Below, piece after piece: positions 26,388-36,027 of a stretch of 64,000 nucleotides of DNA. The stretch's first letter is position 1; each line of letters begins with the position of its first letter. The translations under genes were made by a program, and so were the position numbers. The stretch lies in contig NZ_VZCB01000101.1 in the NCBI RefSeq assembly GCF_009494395.1, positions 140,680 through 204,679 of the forward strand, read 5' to 3'. The notes beneath the pieces are model-generated. The model was not told the DNA's origin and made no database searches. It saw only the letters and a program-made list of their open reading frames with translations. This stretch comes from Segatella copri. Lineage in GTDB: Bacteria; Bacteroidota; Bacteroidia; Bacteroidales; Bacteroidaceae.

Positions 26388-28304
26388 CTATTTTTTGCTG
26401 GCTATATCATCATACAGCTTCTGCAAATAAGCCTGTCCGCGCTTTAAATTATATCCTTTTCTACCTTGATCATACACAATCTTCTGTGTCTTGTTGTCAT
26501 AGATGATTGAATTTTCTTCAGAAACCATACCAAATGCATCCGGCACATCAAAGAAGGCAAACTTAGGCGTTGCATCACTCATCATGTTCTTGCTGAACAG
26601 GAAATCCTGATGCTTCACGCCCAGCTGTCCGAGAAGAGTTGCTGCAATATCGTTCTGTGAGCCTACAAGTGCCACCTTCATAGGGCGGGCAATAGCACCA
26701 CCTGTCAGGATAAGCGGTATCTGATAACGTGATCTGTCAAAATTATCAAGATGTTCTTTATAACCACCCACATGATCAGGAACCAATACTACCAATGTAT
26801 TCTTCCATCTAGGAAGTTTGCTATATTCTCTCATAAGATGACCTATCACGCTGTCTGTATAGGCAAAAGCATTCAGACGCTTGTCCTTCAAACGGCTATA
26901 TGGCACGTCAAACGGCTCATGACTGCTGGATGTCTGGAAGATGCGCAACATAGGATGCTTTACATGCTGTTCCTTTTTCAAATCAGCCAGCAACTTTTCA
27001 GCCACAATATGATCGTGTACTCCCCATTTGCTCAACTTATCTTCAATCGGGAAATCAGCATCAGATATTATCTTCTGATATCCTTGCGAAACAAGATAAG
27101 AACGCTGGTTGGCAAAATCAACATCACCACCATAATAATAAGCATTCTGATAATTCTTAGCCTCAGCTAAAGAACGGGCTATAGAAGGAAGCTGAGCAGT
27201 CTTGGCAGGGTAGCGCATGATGCTCATTGTAGGCTGTGCAGGATAACCACTCAGAATAGAAACCAAGCCTCTGTCTGTTCGGAAGCTGTTGGCATAGAAA
27301 CGAGTAAAGAGAATGCTCTTCTGCGCAATGGAATCGAGCTGAACTGCTACATTCTTCACCTTGCCCATAGACGGCATGATGTCGTTGGCAAAACTCTCCA
27401 TGATGACAATCAAAATGTCGGGATTTCCCGTCTTTCTTGCCTCTTCATTGAGAAGAGGGTAGGTATTAACATCACTGGAACTGACCAACTCCTTAAACAG
27501 CTTGTCAGCCTCAGCATTGTCCATATAGCGATATTGAGCTGCAAAATCTTCCTGATGCGAAAGCGACTCAAACAGGCTGAACATAGGATTGACAGCTGCA
27601 TGATTAAGAAATGCATCCTGACAAAAATAAGCCTTGCCCGTATTATTCGTCGACACAGTAACTCCACCACGGATAGGAAGGAAAAGCAATGCTGTGAGCA
27701 CTAACAGAATGAGCGATGAACGAAGGCGATGACGCTCTATATCGCTATCATAAGAGGAACGGCGTCCACCACGGCAATCACCGAATCCATAACTCGTATA
27801 TCTGCTGCGATAAGTTTTCTTCTTAATGGTAACACGAAGTATAAACCATACACCTATAGCAGAAATAAGAATTGCTAAAAATGCCAGGATGATGTAAAGG
27901 AAACTTACACTAGCCAAGGCGTCTTTAGGCGAAGTGAAGAAATAGAAAAGCGGTGTACTGTCCAGAGGAAAATTCCAGTACGGATAAAGTCCTAAGTTCA
28001 GTACAAAAAGGAATGCCCCCATGAAGGCGACAATACCGAAATAAATATTCAGGATAGGGTAAACCAGTTTCTTCCGAATCCAGATAGACACCAGAAGCAA
28101 TAAACCGGGAATAACAGAGAGATAACCTGCCATTCCTAAATCAAGCGACAACCCATGCCAGATTACCTGAGGCATATAGTCCCAAATATTTATTGTTTGA
28201 GGAGCTGTAGAAGACTTTTCCAAAAGAAGAAAAAGAGGCTTCTGCGCCACGAACAATATCACCAGAATAACGTATGTTTTTATGAATGACAATATCTGTT
28301 TCAT
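26388..28304 (-). CDS. LTA synthase-like membrane sulfatase/phosphotransferase
   Basis: A 638-residue protein with five N-terminal membrane helices (to about residue 225) and a periplasmic alkaline-phosphatase-fold domain. Motifs include 'DILIVIMESFANDIMPSMG' (metal site), 'FYANSFRTDRGLVSILSGYPAQP' (with the likely Thr nucleophile), and 'TLVVLVPDHVGGYKEHLDN'. Gram-negative Bacteroidetes lack lipoteichoic acid, so such proteins probably transfer phosphoglycerol or phosphoethanolamine groups to envelope lipids or glycans. A -7 element TAATTTTG (28374-28381) lies about 70 bp upstream. Confidence 0.92.
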   Translation of the reverse strand: MKQILSFIKTYVILVILFVAQKPLFLLLEKSSTAPQTINIWDYMPQVIWHGLSLDLGMAGYLSVIPGLLLLVSIWIRKKLVYPILNIYFGIVAFMGAFLFVLNLGLYPYWNFPLDSTPLFYFFTSPKDALASVSFLYIILAFLAILISAIGVWFILRVTIKKKTYRSRYTSYGFGDCRGGRRSSYDSDIERHRLRSSLILLVLTALLFLPIRGGVTVSTNNTGKAYFCQDAFLNHAAVNPMFSLFESLSHQEDFAAQYRYMDNAEADKLFKELVSSSDVNTYPLLNEEARKTGNPDILIVIMESFANDIMPSMGKVKNVAVQLDSIAQKSILFTRFYANSFRTDRGLVSILSGYPAQPTMSIMRYPAKTAQLPSIARSLAEAKNYQNAYYYGGDVDFANQRSYLVSQGYQKIISDADFPIEDKLSKWGVHDHIVAEKLLADLKKEQHVKHPMLRIFQTSSSHEPFDVPYSRLKDKRLNAFAYTDSVIGHLMREYSKLPRWKNTLVVLVPDHVGGYKEHLDNFDRSRYQIPLILTGGAIARPMKVALVGSQNDIAATLLGQLGVKHQDFLFSKNMMSDATPKFAFFDVPDAFGMVSEENSIIYDNKTQKIVYDQGRKGYNLKRGQAYLQKLYDDIASKK

Positions 28305-28465
28305 ATCCTAAATTTCATTTATTTGTATATTAACTTACGTAACATTTTCTATATAAAAAGATGTATACGAATGCAAAATTAGCCATTTTATTTCACATAA
28401 ACAATAATTTTCTCTTCTTTTTAAAAAAAAATGGAAAAAAAATTGGTAAATCAAAATATATTTAC

Positions 28466-28473
28466 TAACTTTG
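28466..28473 (+). promoter_or_regulatory. -7 element of the AraC-type gene
   Basis: TAACTTTG 23 bp upstream of the ATG at 28496; the -33 position reads ATTG. Confidence 0.55.
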
Positions 28474-28495
28474 TTGTATCAAATTTATTACAGAT

Positions 28496-28930
28496 ATGGC
28501 TAAATATAACATTCAACCTAAAAAAGAAAAGATGGCAAGGTATCAAACCTTGTTGAGCGAGGAGACTAAAGACCGCCTCCACGACGACATCTTGCGTATG
28601 TTGGTTTCAGAACAAAAGTACAAAGATCCTGCATACAATTCACGCAGACTTGCAGAGGATTTGGGAACAAATTCCCGCTACATTTCTGCTGTTTGTGCAA
28701 CAAGATTCCACAAGAACTATTCTGAACTTGTAAACGACTATCGTGTAAACGATGCAATGTCCTTGCTTACGGACAAGCGATATGCCAAAATGAGTGTAGA
28801 AGACATTGCAGAAATGGCAGGTTTCAGTACCCGTCAGAGTTTCTATGCAAACTTCTACAAGCGCATGGGCATTACTCCTCGTCAGTATCGATTGAACCAG
28901 AAAGCGAAATACGAGAAAGCAAAGCAATAG
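28496..28930 (+). CDS. Stand-alone AraC-type DNA-binding protein
   Basis: A 144-residue regulator consisting essentially of one AraC/XylS helix-turn-helix domain (about 35-135): 'SRRLAEDLGTNSRYISAVCATRFHKNYSELVNDYRVNDAM' and 'SVEDIAEMAGFSTRQSFYANFYKRMGITPRQYR'. There is no ligand-binding or membrane sensor domain. In Bacteroidales such domains normally end large hybrid sensors; here it is free, so activity may be set by expression level or a partner. Confidence 0.9.
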   Translation: MAKYNIQPKKEKMARYQTLLSEETKDRLHDDILRMLVSEQKYKDPAYNSRRLAEDLGTNSRYISAVCATRFHKNYSELVNDYRVNDAMSLLTDKRYAKMSVEDIAEMAGFSTRQSFYANFYKRMGITPRQYRLNQKAKYEKAKQ

Positions 28931-28936
28931 AAACAG

Positions 28937-28985
28937 AAAACTCCTAGCCCCTGGTTATAACCCGGAAAGGCTAGGAGTTTTTTGT
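28937..28985 (+). terminator. Terminator after the AraC-type gene
   Basis: AAAACTCCTAGCC (28937-28949) pairs with GGCTAGGAGTTTT (28969-28981), followed by further T. Its mirror T-run allows it to end the convergent sigma factor gene as well. Confidence 0.82.
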
Positions 28986-28990
28986 ATCCA

Positions 28991-29608
28991 TTATTTTCTC
29001 AAGAAATGTTTCAGCACCTTGCTGCTTGCATTTTTAGAAATCTTACGTATGGCCTTGTCTCTGATTTGACGAACCCGTTCTCGTTTCAAACTCATATCAT
29101 CAGCAATTTCAGCTAATGTCTCATGATGAATTCCAAGTCCATAGAACTTGCGAACCACTTCTTTTTCACGCTCATCAAGCAAATCCACACAATTATCCAA
29201 ATCTTTCAGCATTTGCCGGAAAGCTACATTATCATCAGCCATATTCACATCCTGATTCACCAATATATCAAGAAGTGTGTATGGATTTCCCTCGCTTATT
29301 GGCTGGTCGATAGACACAGCCTTGCTGGCATTGCGAGGTGCATACTTCTTCTGATCTTTTGGTATCTGATAAAGTGCCGACTGCTTATCAACAGCCTCCT
29401 GCATGGCTTTTCGGATAAAAGGAGCTGCATACGAAACAAATCTGGTACCACGGGAAGCATCAAACTTCTGTGCTGCGGTAATCATGGCAAGCGTTCCTTC
29501 GCTCACCAAATCATCAAATTCCATTCCCTTACCACGGAACTGATTGGCGACAGCCTTTACGTAGTTCAGGTTTTCACTAACCAATATATTGCATTCTTTT
29601 TCTGTCAT
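28991..29608 (-). CDS. Small sigma-70 family sigma factor
   Basis: A 205-residue sigma factor with region 2 ('FDDLVSEGTLAMITAAQKFDASRGTRFVSYAAPFIRKAM') and region 4 ('LDEREKEVVRKFYGLGIHHETLAEIADDMSLKRERVRQIRDKAIRKI'), and a shortened region 3. It lacks regions 1.1 and 1.2, so it is an alternative factor rather than the housekeeping one, which is encoded at 38128-39003. The ATG at 29608 is preferred over one nine codons upstream. Confidence 0.88.
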   Translation of the reverse strand: MTEKECNILVSENLNYVKAVANQFRGKGMEFDDLVSEGTLAMITAAQKFDASRGTRFVSYAAPFIRKAMQEAVDKQSALYQIPKDQKKYAPRNASKAVSIDQPISEGNPYTLLDILVNQDVNMADDNVAFRQMLKDLDNCVDLLDEREKEVVRKFYGLGIHHETLAEIADDMSLKRERVRQIRDKAIRKISKNASSKVLKHFLRK

Positions 29609-29667
29609 AATATATTCATTTTTTAGTAACAACAAGTCCTTCTCTTCAGAAGAAGGTTTCTTTTCTG

Positions 29668-29699
29668 CAAAAATACAGAGAAAAATTGAATCTTACAAA
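29668..29699 (-). promoter_or_regulatory. Promoter of the small sigma factor gene
   Basis: Minus-strand TTTG (29696-29699), 20 bp, then TATTTTTG (29668-29675). Confidence 0.82.
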
Positions 29700-29743
29700 T
29701 TTTTCTCCGTTTTTTATTCGAAAAGTATCCTTTTTCCATATTC

Positions 29744-32737
29744 TTACTTACAAAGACCAGCATAAGGACATGCAGCACATCTTTCTTTATCAGCGGTTGG
29801 GCGGAAAGGCAATTCTTTATTGAATATATCCGAGAGGATTTTCATGATACCCTCCCAAAATTCATCCTTATAATCTGCTACATTCTCTATATAACTGCCT
29901 CTGCCAAGTTTCAGCGTCGGATCGTAATCTTCTGCTCTTGCATTCTGAATAAAAAGAAGTCCTGGCGATACCGGGTCCTTAGCTGGATTGAGAGAAGTGG
30001 ACTGACTTACAATCAAGGCATAGAGGATGGTCTGCAGATAGTAGTCAGTATGCTTGCGCAGCATCTCCGGATTGAACACCTCTGCAATTTCAGCAGGATG
30101 AGAAACGGGTGCTCTACCTGTTTTATAGTCGATGACACGAATCTTCTCTGCCATATTTTCCAATCCTGGTTTGCCATTTGCTGCAACGGAATCCAACCTG
30201 TCGATAAATCCTGATAGGGTAATATTCTTATCACCACAGGAAGTAGGCAGGACAAACCTTGTTTCTATCGGTATCTCCAAACCGATAATAGTAAATGGTG
30301 CCTGACGACAATCTATAACCAATAACTGCTTCAGATAATTGGCTATCACCTCTCTGTTGATAAGTTGCAGTCCATTATACTTTGGCTGATAACCATTACT
30401 GCTAACCTTGAACAGCTCTTCACGGAAAGCCTGATCTACTATACGATAAATCAAGGCTTCGTTTTTAATGGCATTCTCAAAATCGGCCTTTGTGATGATG
30501 ATAGGGTGGATGAGCTGTTCCTTACCATCCTTATCCAGCTTGACTGCAGATTTTGGAGCAAACTGCAAATAGATAAGTTGGGCGGCACGATGGAATATAT
30601 TTCCGAATATCCGGTTGTCTATCTCGTCTTCATCAATGAGATCTGGCTCTTCCAGTTTCTCTATATATCTATAGTAGAAACGCTTTTCGCATCTCATGTA
30701 AGTATTGATGAAAGTAGGAGATATTTTCCAATGTTCATTCAGTTTTTTCCATATTGCTTCTGTCTTATCTACTTCTTTATATTCATCGCGACAAGGAGTC
30801 TGACCGAGTTTGAATGAATGACGGTGTACAGTATTCTTTCCTTCTATCATCAACTGCAACATAAAGCGACTCATTTCGCCAGTCTGTCCTTCTTCTGTAG
30901 CATTATTATAGGTGAATGCCAAATGTTGGCAACGCTGTATCATGCGATAGAAATAGTATGCAGAGATAGCTACTTTATTGTCAATGGTCGTCAACCCGTA
31001 AGCTTTTCTTATAGAATAAGGTATAAACGAAGCATCGTTGACTCCCTTTGGCCACTTTCCTTCATTACATGATAAGACTAGCATATAATCGAAATCGAGA
31101 TTTCGGGTTTCCAAGACTCCCATAATCTGTATACCTACAGCTGGTTCGCCATGAAATGGGATGCTGGTTGTCTGGAACAATTGCAGAATCAAGCGCTCCA
31201 AGGTTATTGTATCAACCTTTAAATCGCCACTTTCTACAAGTCCTCTCAGACGATTGATTACAGTATAAGAACGGAAAAGAGACTCCTGGAAAAGCTGGTC
31301 CACATTCTGCTGCTTCGTGTTATAGCCAATCTGTTTGAGGATATCTATCAGATAGTTTAGCAATCCCATATTATACTCATCAAGATTCTCAACCTTATCT
31401 ATATCTCTGAACAATATGGCGAGTCCTTCATCCTCATTCATGATGAGTGAATTTCTATCTGGATAGAACGTCTTCTTTGATTCCAACTGCTCGATAACCT
31501 GTAGGTTGAGCTGCGAAATATAACGGGCATAAGGATGGCGCAGGGTGGCAAGAACCTGATGCAGGCGATAAGTATTGCTAGCCTTAGGATGCCCGATGCC
31601 CTGCAATTGGATAAGCTGCTGAATCAGACTGTAGAAAGGCGTCTGCTGCAGGGGATATCCGATTGTTATATTCACATGTTCTACCTCCTTTGGGAGAGAA
31701 TGTAAAACGGTAGGAAGCAAGCTTTCATCAGCAAGAACAATTGCCACATTGCCTGTCTTCTTACACAATCCATTTTCTTTTAGCCAGGTATGTACGAATC
31801 TAGCCTGAACATTCTCTGTTGGAGCAGAAAAATAGTTGATTTTCTTCTTCCTGGATAAATTATCATATATGTTCTCCGCAGATTGACCAGACTCGTTTCC
31901 GTTTTCATTTGCTTCCAGCTTGCCTTTGTCTGAATCGGCGTCAAGTTCGTTCGGGAAATACTTCAGATTCTGGCGAATATAATGACCCGCTTCATGGTTG
32001 TTATCCATATAAGCCTTGTCATAATCCCAATAGAAGACAGCCTTTCCTTCTTTCATCAACCTGTCGCATAATTGCATCTCTACCTTCTGCAACATATTAA
32101 AGCCGACGAAAACATACTTCTTGTGTTCAAATTTGAGTTTTTCATCAGTCACTACCTGGCGATAAAGCGCACCTTCATAGGCAAGTCCCTGCTGAGCGAG
32201 CCGACTATTGAAATCGTTGTAGATATCGAGGAAATGACTCCATAATTGGAGGAATCGCTTTTTCAATTCCGAATTATGGTCTTCCGAAAAATTACTGAAG
32301 AACCTCTGAATCATCTTTTTCTGATCATCAGTCAGATAGGAGATATCATCAAGCTCATGAATATCTTTTAAGTTGGAGAACACCAGTTGCGCATCTGCCA
32401 TATTTTTATCAATATCGTCAAAATCGGTAATGAGCATCTGACCCCAACCGTAAAAATGGTCAAGAGTTTCATCAATCTCAGTACATTTCACAAATGATTT
32501 ATGCAAATCGCATACCAGCTTGATAGGGTCAGCAACCTTCAGTGGACTGTTCTGTCGGAACAATTCACTGATAGTTATATATGAAGGAGACCATATAGCC
32601 TCATGTTCAATTTCTGCAAGATAGGTATCCAGAAAGAGAGAGGCACGTTTGTTAGGGAAGACGACAACGATGTCGCTCATATCCCTGCCATATTTCTCTC
32701 TCAAATCTCTTGCTACTGATTTAAGAAATGGTACCAT
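29744..32737 (-). CDS. AddB-like PD-(D/E)XK exonuclease subunit
   Basis: A 997-residue protein of the AddB/RexB type. The N-terminus has a Walker-like-poor helicase fold as in AddB ('VVVFPNKRASLFLDTYLAE'). The C-terminal RecB-family nuclease has 'FGNIFHRAAQLIY', 'LSGFIDRLDS' and 'IRVIDYKTGRAP'. A cysteine at 'MRCEKRFYYRY' plus the terminal 'ERCAACPYAGLC' give the four-cysteine set that holds a 4Fe-4S staple in AddB proteins. With the helicase-nuclease 53 bp upstream it should form the double-strand-break end-resection complex. Confidence 0.88.
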   Translation of the reverse strand: MVPFLKSVARDLREKYGRDMSDIVVVFPNKRASLFLDTYLAEIEHEAIWSPSYITISELFRQNSPLKVADPIKLVCDLHKSFVKCTEIDETLDHFYGWGQMLITDFDDIDKNMADAQLVFSNLKDIHELDDISYLTDDQKKMIQRFFSNFSEDHNSELKKRFLQLWSHFLDIYNDFNSRLAQQGLAYEGALYRQVVTDEKLKFEHKKYVFVGFNMLQKVEMQLCDRLMKEGKAVFYWDYDKAYMDNNHEAGHYIRQNLKYFPNELDADSDKGKLEANENGNESGQSAENIYDNLSRKKKINYFSAPTENVQARFVHTWLKENGLCKKTGNVAIVLADESLLPTVLHSLPKEVEHVNITIGYPLQQTPFYSLIQQLIQLQGIGHPKASNTYRLHQVLATLRHPYARYISQLNLQVIEQLESKKTFYPDRNSLIMNEDEGLAILFRDIDKVENLDEYNMGLLNYLIDILKQIGYNTKQQNVDQLFQESLFRSYTVINRLRGLVESGDLKVDTITLERLILQLFQTTSIPFHGEPAVGIQIMGVLETRNLDFDYMLVLSCNEGKWPKGVNDASFIPYSIRKAYGLTTIDNKVAISAYYFYRMIQRCQHLAFTYNNATEEGQTGEMSRFMLQLMIEGKNTVHRHSFKLGQTPCRDEYKEVDKTEAIWKKLNEHWKISPTFINTYMRCEKRFYYRYIEKLEEPDLIDEDEIDNRIFGNIFHRAAQLIYLQFAPKSAVKLDKDGKEQLIHPIIITKADFENAIKNEALIYRIVDQAFREELFKVSSNGYQPKYNGLQLINREVIANYLKQLLVIDCRQAPFTIIGLEIPIETRFVLPTSCGDKNITLSGFIDRLDSVAANGKPGLENMAEKIRVIDYKTGRAPVSHPAEIAEVFNPEMLRKHTDYYLQTILYALIVSQSTSLNPAKDPVSPGLLFIQNARAEDYDPTLKLGRGSYIENVADYKDEFWEGIMKILSDIFNKELPFRPTADKERCAACPYAGLCK

Positions 32738-32790
32738 AGCTTTACTTTTATTCTAGTTTTGAGTATCAAAAACTTATTTTGTCAAAATTA

Positions 32791-35700
32791 TTATCTTACT
32801 TCAACAACCTTGTTGGGATAAACATACCAAAGATAACCGGTGATATTCTGGTATCCCATTTCACGCAACAAGTTCATATATCCACGAACCTGTTCCTGAT
32901 GTTCTTCCTTTGGTTTACCAAACTTGAAGTCAACAACTATCGTTTCATTCTCGTCTCTCATCACTCGGTCTGGTCGGAACTTAACAGCTTTTCCATCCAC
33001 ATATTTCACGATAGAGCATTCGTTCAATACTCTCCAGCGGTCAGAGAACCAGTCTTTTACCTGAGGAGAGGCAAGGCGCTGCTTAATCATCTTTTCCAAT
33101 CTTTCATTGGATACGTTGTCATCGTAGAGAATACCATCTATTTCCAATTGTTTGAGGGCACTTTCTACATCGGCTGAAGTCTTGATAGTAGAAAAAATGC
33201 TATGCAATACCGTACCCATTTTGATGTAGAACTTCTGCTGTTCTTCAGCTTCATCGCCCTCTACAAAGTCGCGACTCTTATTACTCTGCTTGAATTCCGG
33301 CAAATCCGGATTAGCACAAAGTACGATATCTGTCGGTTTCTCATCTTTCATGAAGACGTTCTCCGATTCTTTCTTCTCTTCGTGATTTTCTTCTTCTACG
33401 ATGAGTTCACCGTAAGAGAAGTTGATATCTTCAGAAGACTCAGATCCTATTCCCGATAATTCTACAGGAACCCCAGTACTCTCCAAATTCCTGGCTACAT
33501 TCTGAAGAACCGATTCTATCAAGTATGCGCGACTGTTCTGATTGCCTCGCTTGCCCAATACAAACAGACTATGGCTGGCACGGGTAAAGGCAACATATAG
33601 CAGGTTCAAATTATCCACTACATTCTGCAAATGCTCATGATGATAATCCCCCTCATAGATGGATTGCATCATGGCTTTTGCATTGAAGTCTATCGGTACG
33701 AGGGGCAGTTCATTGAATGGTTCCTCTTGTGGCTCACACCAGATAGTATTCATTTTTTCCAGTTTCCAGTCGCAGAAAGGCATGATTACATAATCAAATT
33801 CCAATCCTTTACTCTTATGGATGGTGATAAGTCTGATTCCGTTAATTCCATCACAATGAATACTTTTCTCATGAATGGTATTGTCCCATTCCTTGAGAAA
33901 GGCATCTATATCGCTGCTGTTGTCTACAAGATATTCGTTCATCCTGTCATAGAAGGCACAGACATAAGCGCTTTGTTTCTTCATATCCTTTACCTTATCC
34001 ATCCCCAAGGTAGCATAAAGAATCTCCGTAAGCTCAAAGAGCGGTTTTTCCAGCAAGGTAGAACGCTGTTCCAATAATGTTTCAACCAAATGAGGATCCC
34101 TCAGATACTTGATTGCATATTTGGCGAGGGTAGCCTTTGCAATGGCATCATCCGGACAAGCCATGAGGCGCAATGCCACAATGAGGGTAGAAACAGCTTG
34201 GGAAGCATCCAGTCGGAAAGCCTCATCTGAGACCATCAGAAAATCAGAATTCTCCATAAAATAGGCAGCAATATCCTGAATGGCTTTATTGCTGCGCACC
34301 AGAATGGCAATCTTATTAGCTGGAACACCCATAGCCGTGAGCTCAGTTGCTATTTCCAGCGACTGCTTCATCATGCTTTCCGTGATGTCTTCTCCTCCAA
34401 GCAACTGCACTTCTACATATCCCTTTTTGCCCTTCTTCTCTGGTACTTTCTGACAAACATCGGCATAAGCATTTACCAATTGTTTTACCTGTTCCTGGTT
34501 AGAGCCTTTCAGCAACTCACACTCCTGCTTGGCTGCTTCTACAAAGAAAGCATTATTGAAGGCGATGATATTGCGGTCTGAGCGATAATTGGTATCAAGA
34601 GTTTTCATTTCGAGCGACTTGGTTCCACCAAACTCATTCTCGATATTATTGAGTAATCGCCAATCACCCGATCTCCATCTATAGATACTCTGCTTTACGT
34701 CTCCCACGATGAGATTTCCCGCATTTTCCCTGCTCATGGTTTCCTCCAGCAGAACCTTGAAATTCTGCCATTGTATGGTACTAGTGTCCTGGAACTCATC
34801 TATCATCACATGATCAAGTTGAGTTCCTATCTTTTCAAAGATAAAAGGCGAGTCGCTGTCTTCAACCAAAGCATGGAGCAGAGTCTGAGTATCACTCAAC
34901 AGGAAACGGTTGGCTATCTGGTTCAGCTCTCTCACTTTCTGGTCGATGCTACCCAGCAGGCGCAACTGGTTGAGATGCTTCATCGTAAGGGTAGCGCTCT
35001 TGTAGCTCTTCACCCATTCCGGTCTTTTCTCTTCCGAGAATTTCAAGATAGGATAAAGCTTATCAGATACAAACATAAACAAAGGCGATTGCTCCTTTAC
35101 ATCACTTTTCTTAACCCAAGCCTCCGGACTTTCATAACATTTATGGAAGGTGGCATTTATCAAGTCATCTTCATCATATTTGCCATTCTTCAACTTATTG
35201 AAATAGCTCCAGATTCCCCTGGTTTTTCCAGCCAGATCATCAGCAGTATATCCACCTTCTTCAAGACTATCAAAGAAAGTTGCGGCAATCTCCTGCAGTT
35301 TTTCTCTTGTCTGTCTTCTGATTTCTTTCATCTTGGCAGTAAATTCCTTGAAGAATCCTTCCTTTGACATGCACTGATTCAGAGCATCAGAATTTTCCTT
35401 ATAATAATCCTTGAAGATATTCTCACCAAATTTCTTGATGGGGCCTATTACATTCCAACTTCTATCATCGTCAATACTTTCCTGAATGTAATCCAAGATC
35501 CAGAAGAGTAGACGGTCAGTACTGGTTAAACTTTCTATCAGTTCATCCACAGCCTGCTGTTCTACCTGATAATCGTTCAATCCAATACGTAGATTAGCTG
35601 TGAGATCCAGTTCTCGAGCCAGATTACGCAATACCCCCTGAAAAAAAGTATCAATGGTCTGTACGCGGAAGTAATTGTAGTTATGCAAGAGGAGTCTCAG

Positions 35701-35985
35701 GGCTTCTGCTGCATTCTTTCTTATTATTTCTTCTGAAAGATGGGGCAAGGCAATCTTGATTTGCTCAAGATAGCCATTCGATTCTTCCAGTCCCTGCGCA
35801 ATACCATAGAGCTGACTCAATATACGCATCTTCATCTCTTCTGTTGCCTTGTTGGTAAAGGTCACAGCGAGAATGGTGCGATAAACCATCGGATTCTCTA
35901 TCACGAGAGTCATGTATTCTTTGGCGAGAGTGAAGGTCTTGCCCGATCCTGCACTTGCCTTATATACAGTTAATTGTGAATTCAT
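32791..35985 (-). CDS. AddA/RecB-like UvrD-family helicase-nuclease
   Basis: A 1064-residue UvrD/RecB-type helicase. Motif I is 'VYKASAGSGKTFTLAKEY', motif II 'HVMIDEFQDTS', then 'GDVKQSIYRWRSGDW', 'DTNYRSD' and 'NLLYVAFTRASHSLFVLG'. The C-terminal nuclease contains 'GTVLHSIFS' and 'ETIVVDFKFGKPKEEH'. It should unwind and cut DNA ends before RecA loading. The gene precedes the AddB-like gene on the same strand. Confidence 0.92.
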   Translation of the reverse strand: MNSQLTVYKASAGSGKTFTLAKEYMTLVIENPMVYRTILAVTFTNKATEEMKMRILSQLYGIAQGLEESNGYLEQIKIALPHLSEEIIRKNAAEALRLLLHNYNYFRVQTIDTFFQGVLRNLARELDLTANLRIGLNDYQVEQQAVDELIESLTSTDRLLFWILDYIQESIDDDRSWNVIGPIKKFGENIFKDYYKENSDALNQCMSKEGFFKEFTAKMKEIRRQTREKLQEIAATFFDSLEEGGYTADDLAGKTRGIWSYFNKLKNGKYDEDDLINATFHKCYESPEAWVKKSDVKEQSPLFMFVSDKLYPILKFSEEKRPEWVKSYKSATLTMKHLNQLRLLGSIDQKVRELNQIANRFLLSDTQTLLHALVEDSDSPFIFEKIGTQLDHVMIDEFQDTSTIQWQNFKVLLEETMSRENAGNLIVGDVKQSIYRWRSGDWRLLNNIENEFGGTKSLEMKTLDTNYRSDRNIIAFNNAFFVEAAKQECELLKGSNQEQVKQLVNAYADVCQKVPEKKGKKGYVEVQLLGGEDITESMMKQSLEIATELTAMGVPANKIAILVRSNKAIQDIAAYFMENSDFLMVSDEAFRLDASQAVSTLIVALRLMACPDDAIAKATLAKYAIKYLRDPHLVETLLEQRSTLLEKPLFELTEILYATLGMDKVKDMKKQSAYVCAFYDRMNEYLVDNSSDIDAFLKEWDNTIHEKSIHCDGINGIRLITIHKSKGLEFDYVIMPFCDWKLEKMNTIWCEPQEEPFNELPLVPIDFNAKAMMQSIYEGDYHHEHLQNVVDNLNLLYVAFTRASHSLFVLGKRGNQNSRAYLIESVLQNVARNLESTGVPVELSGIGSESSEDINFSYGELIVEEENHEEKKESENVFMKDEKPTDIVLCANPDLPEFKQSNKSRDFVEGDEAEEQQKFYIKMGTVLHSIFSTIKTSADVESALKQLEIDGILYDDNVSNERLEKMIKQRLASPQVKDWFSDRWRVLNECSIVKYVDGKAVKFRPDRVMRDENETIVVDFKFGKPKEEHQEQVRGYMNLLREMGYQNITGYLWYVYPNKVVEVR

Positions 35986-36027
35986 ATATAGCTTTGAATT
36001 TTATCTTATTTTTAAGTTTTAAACAGT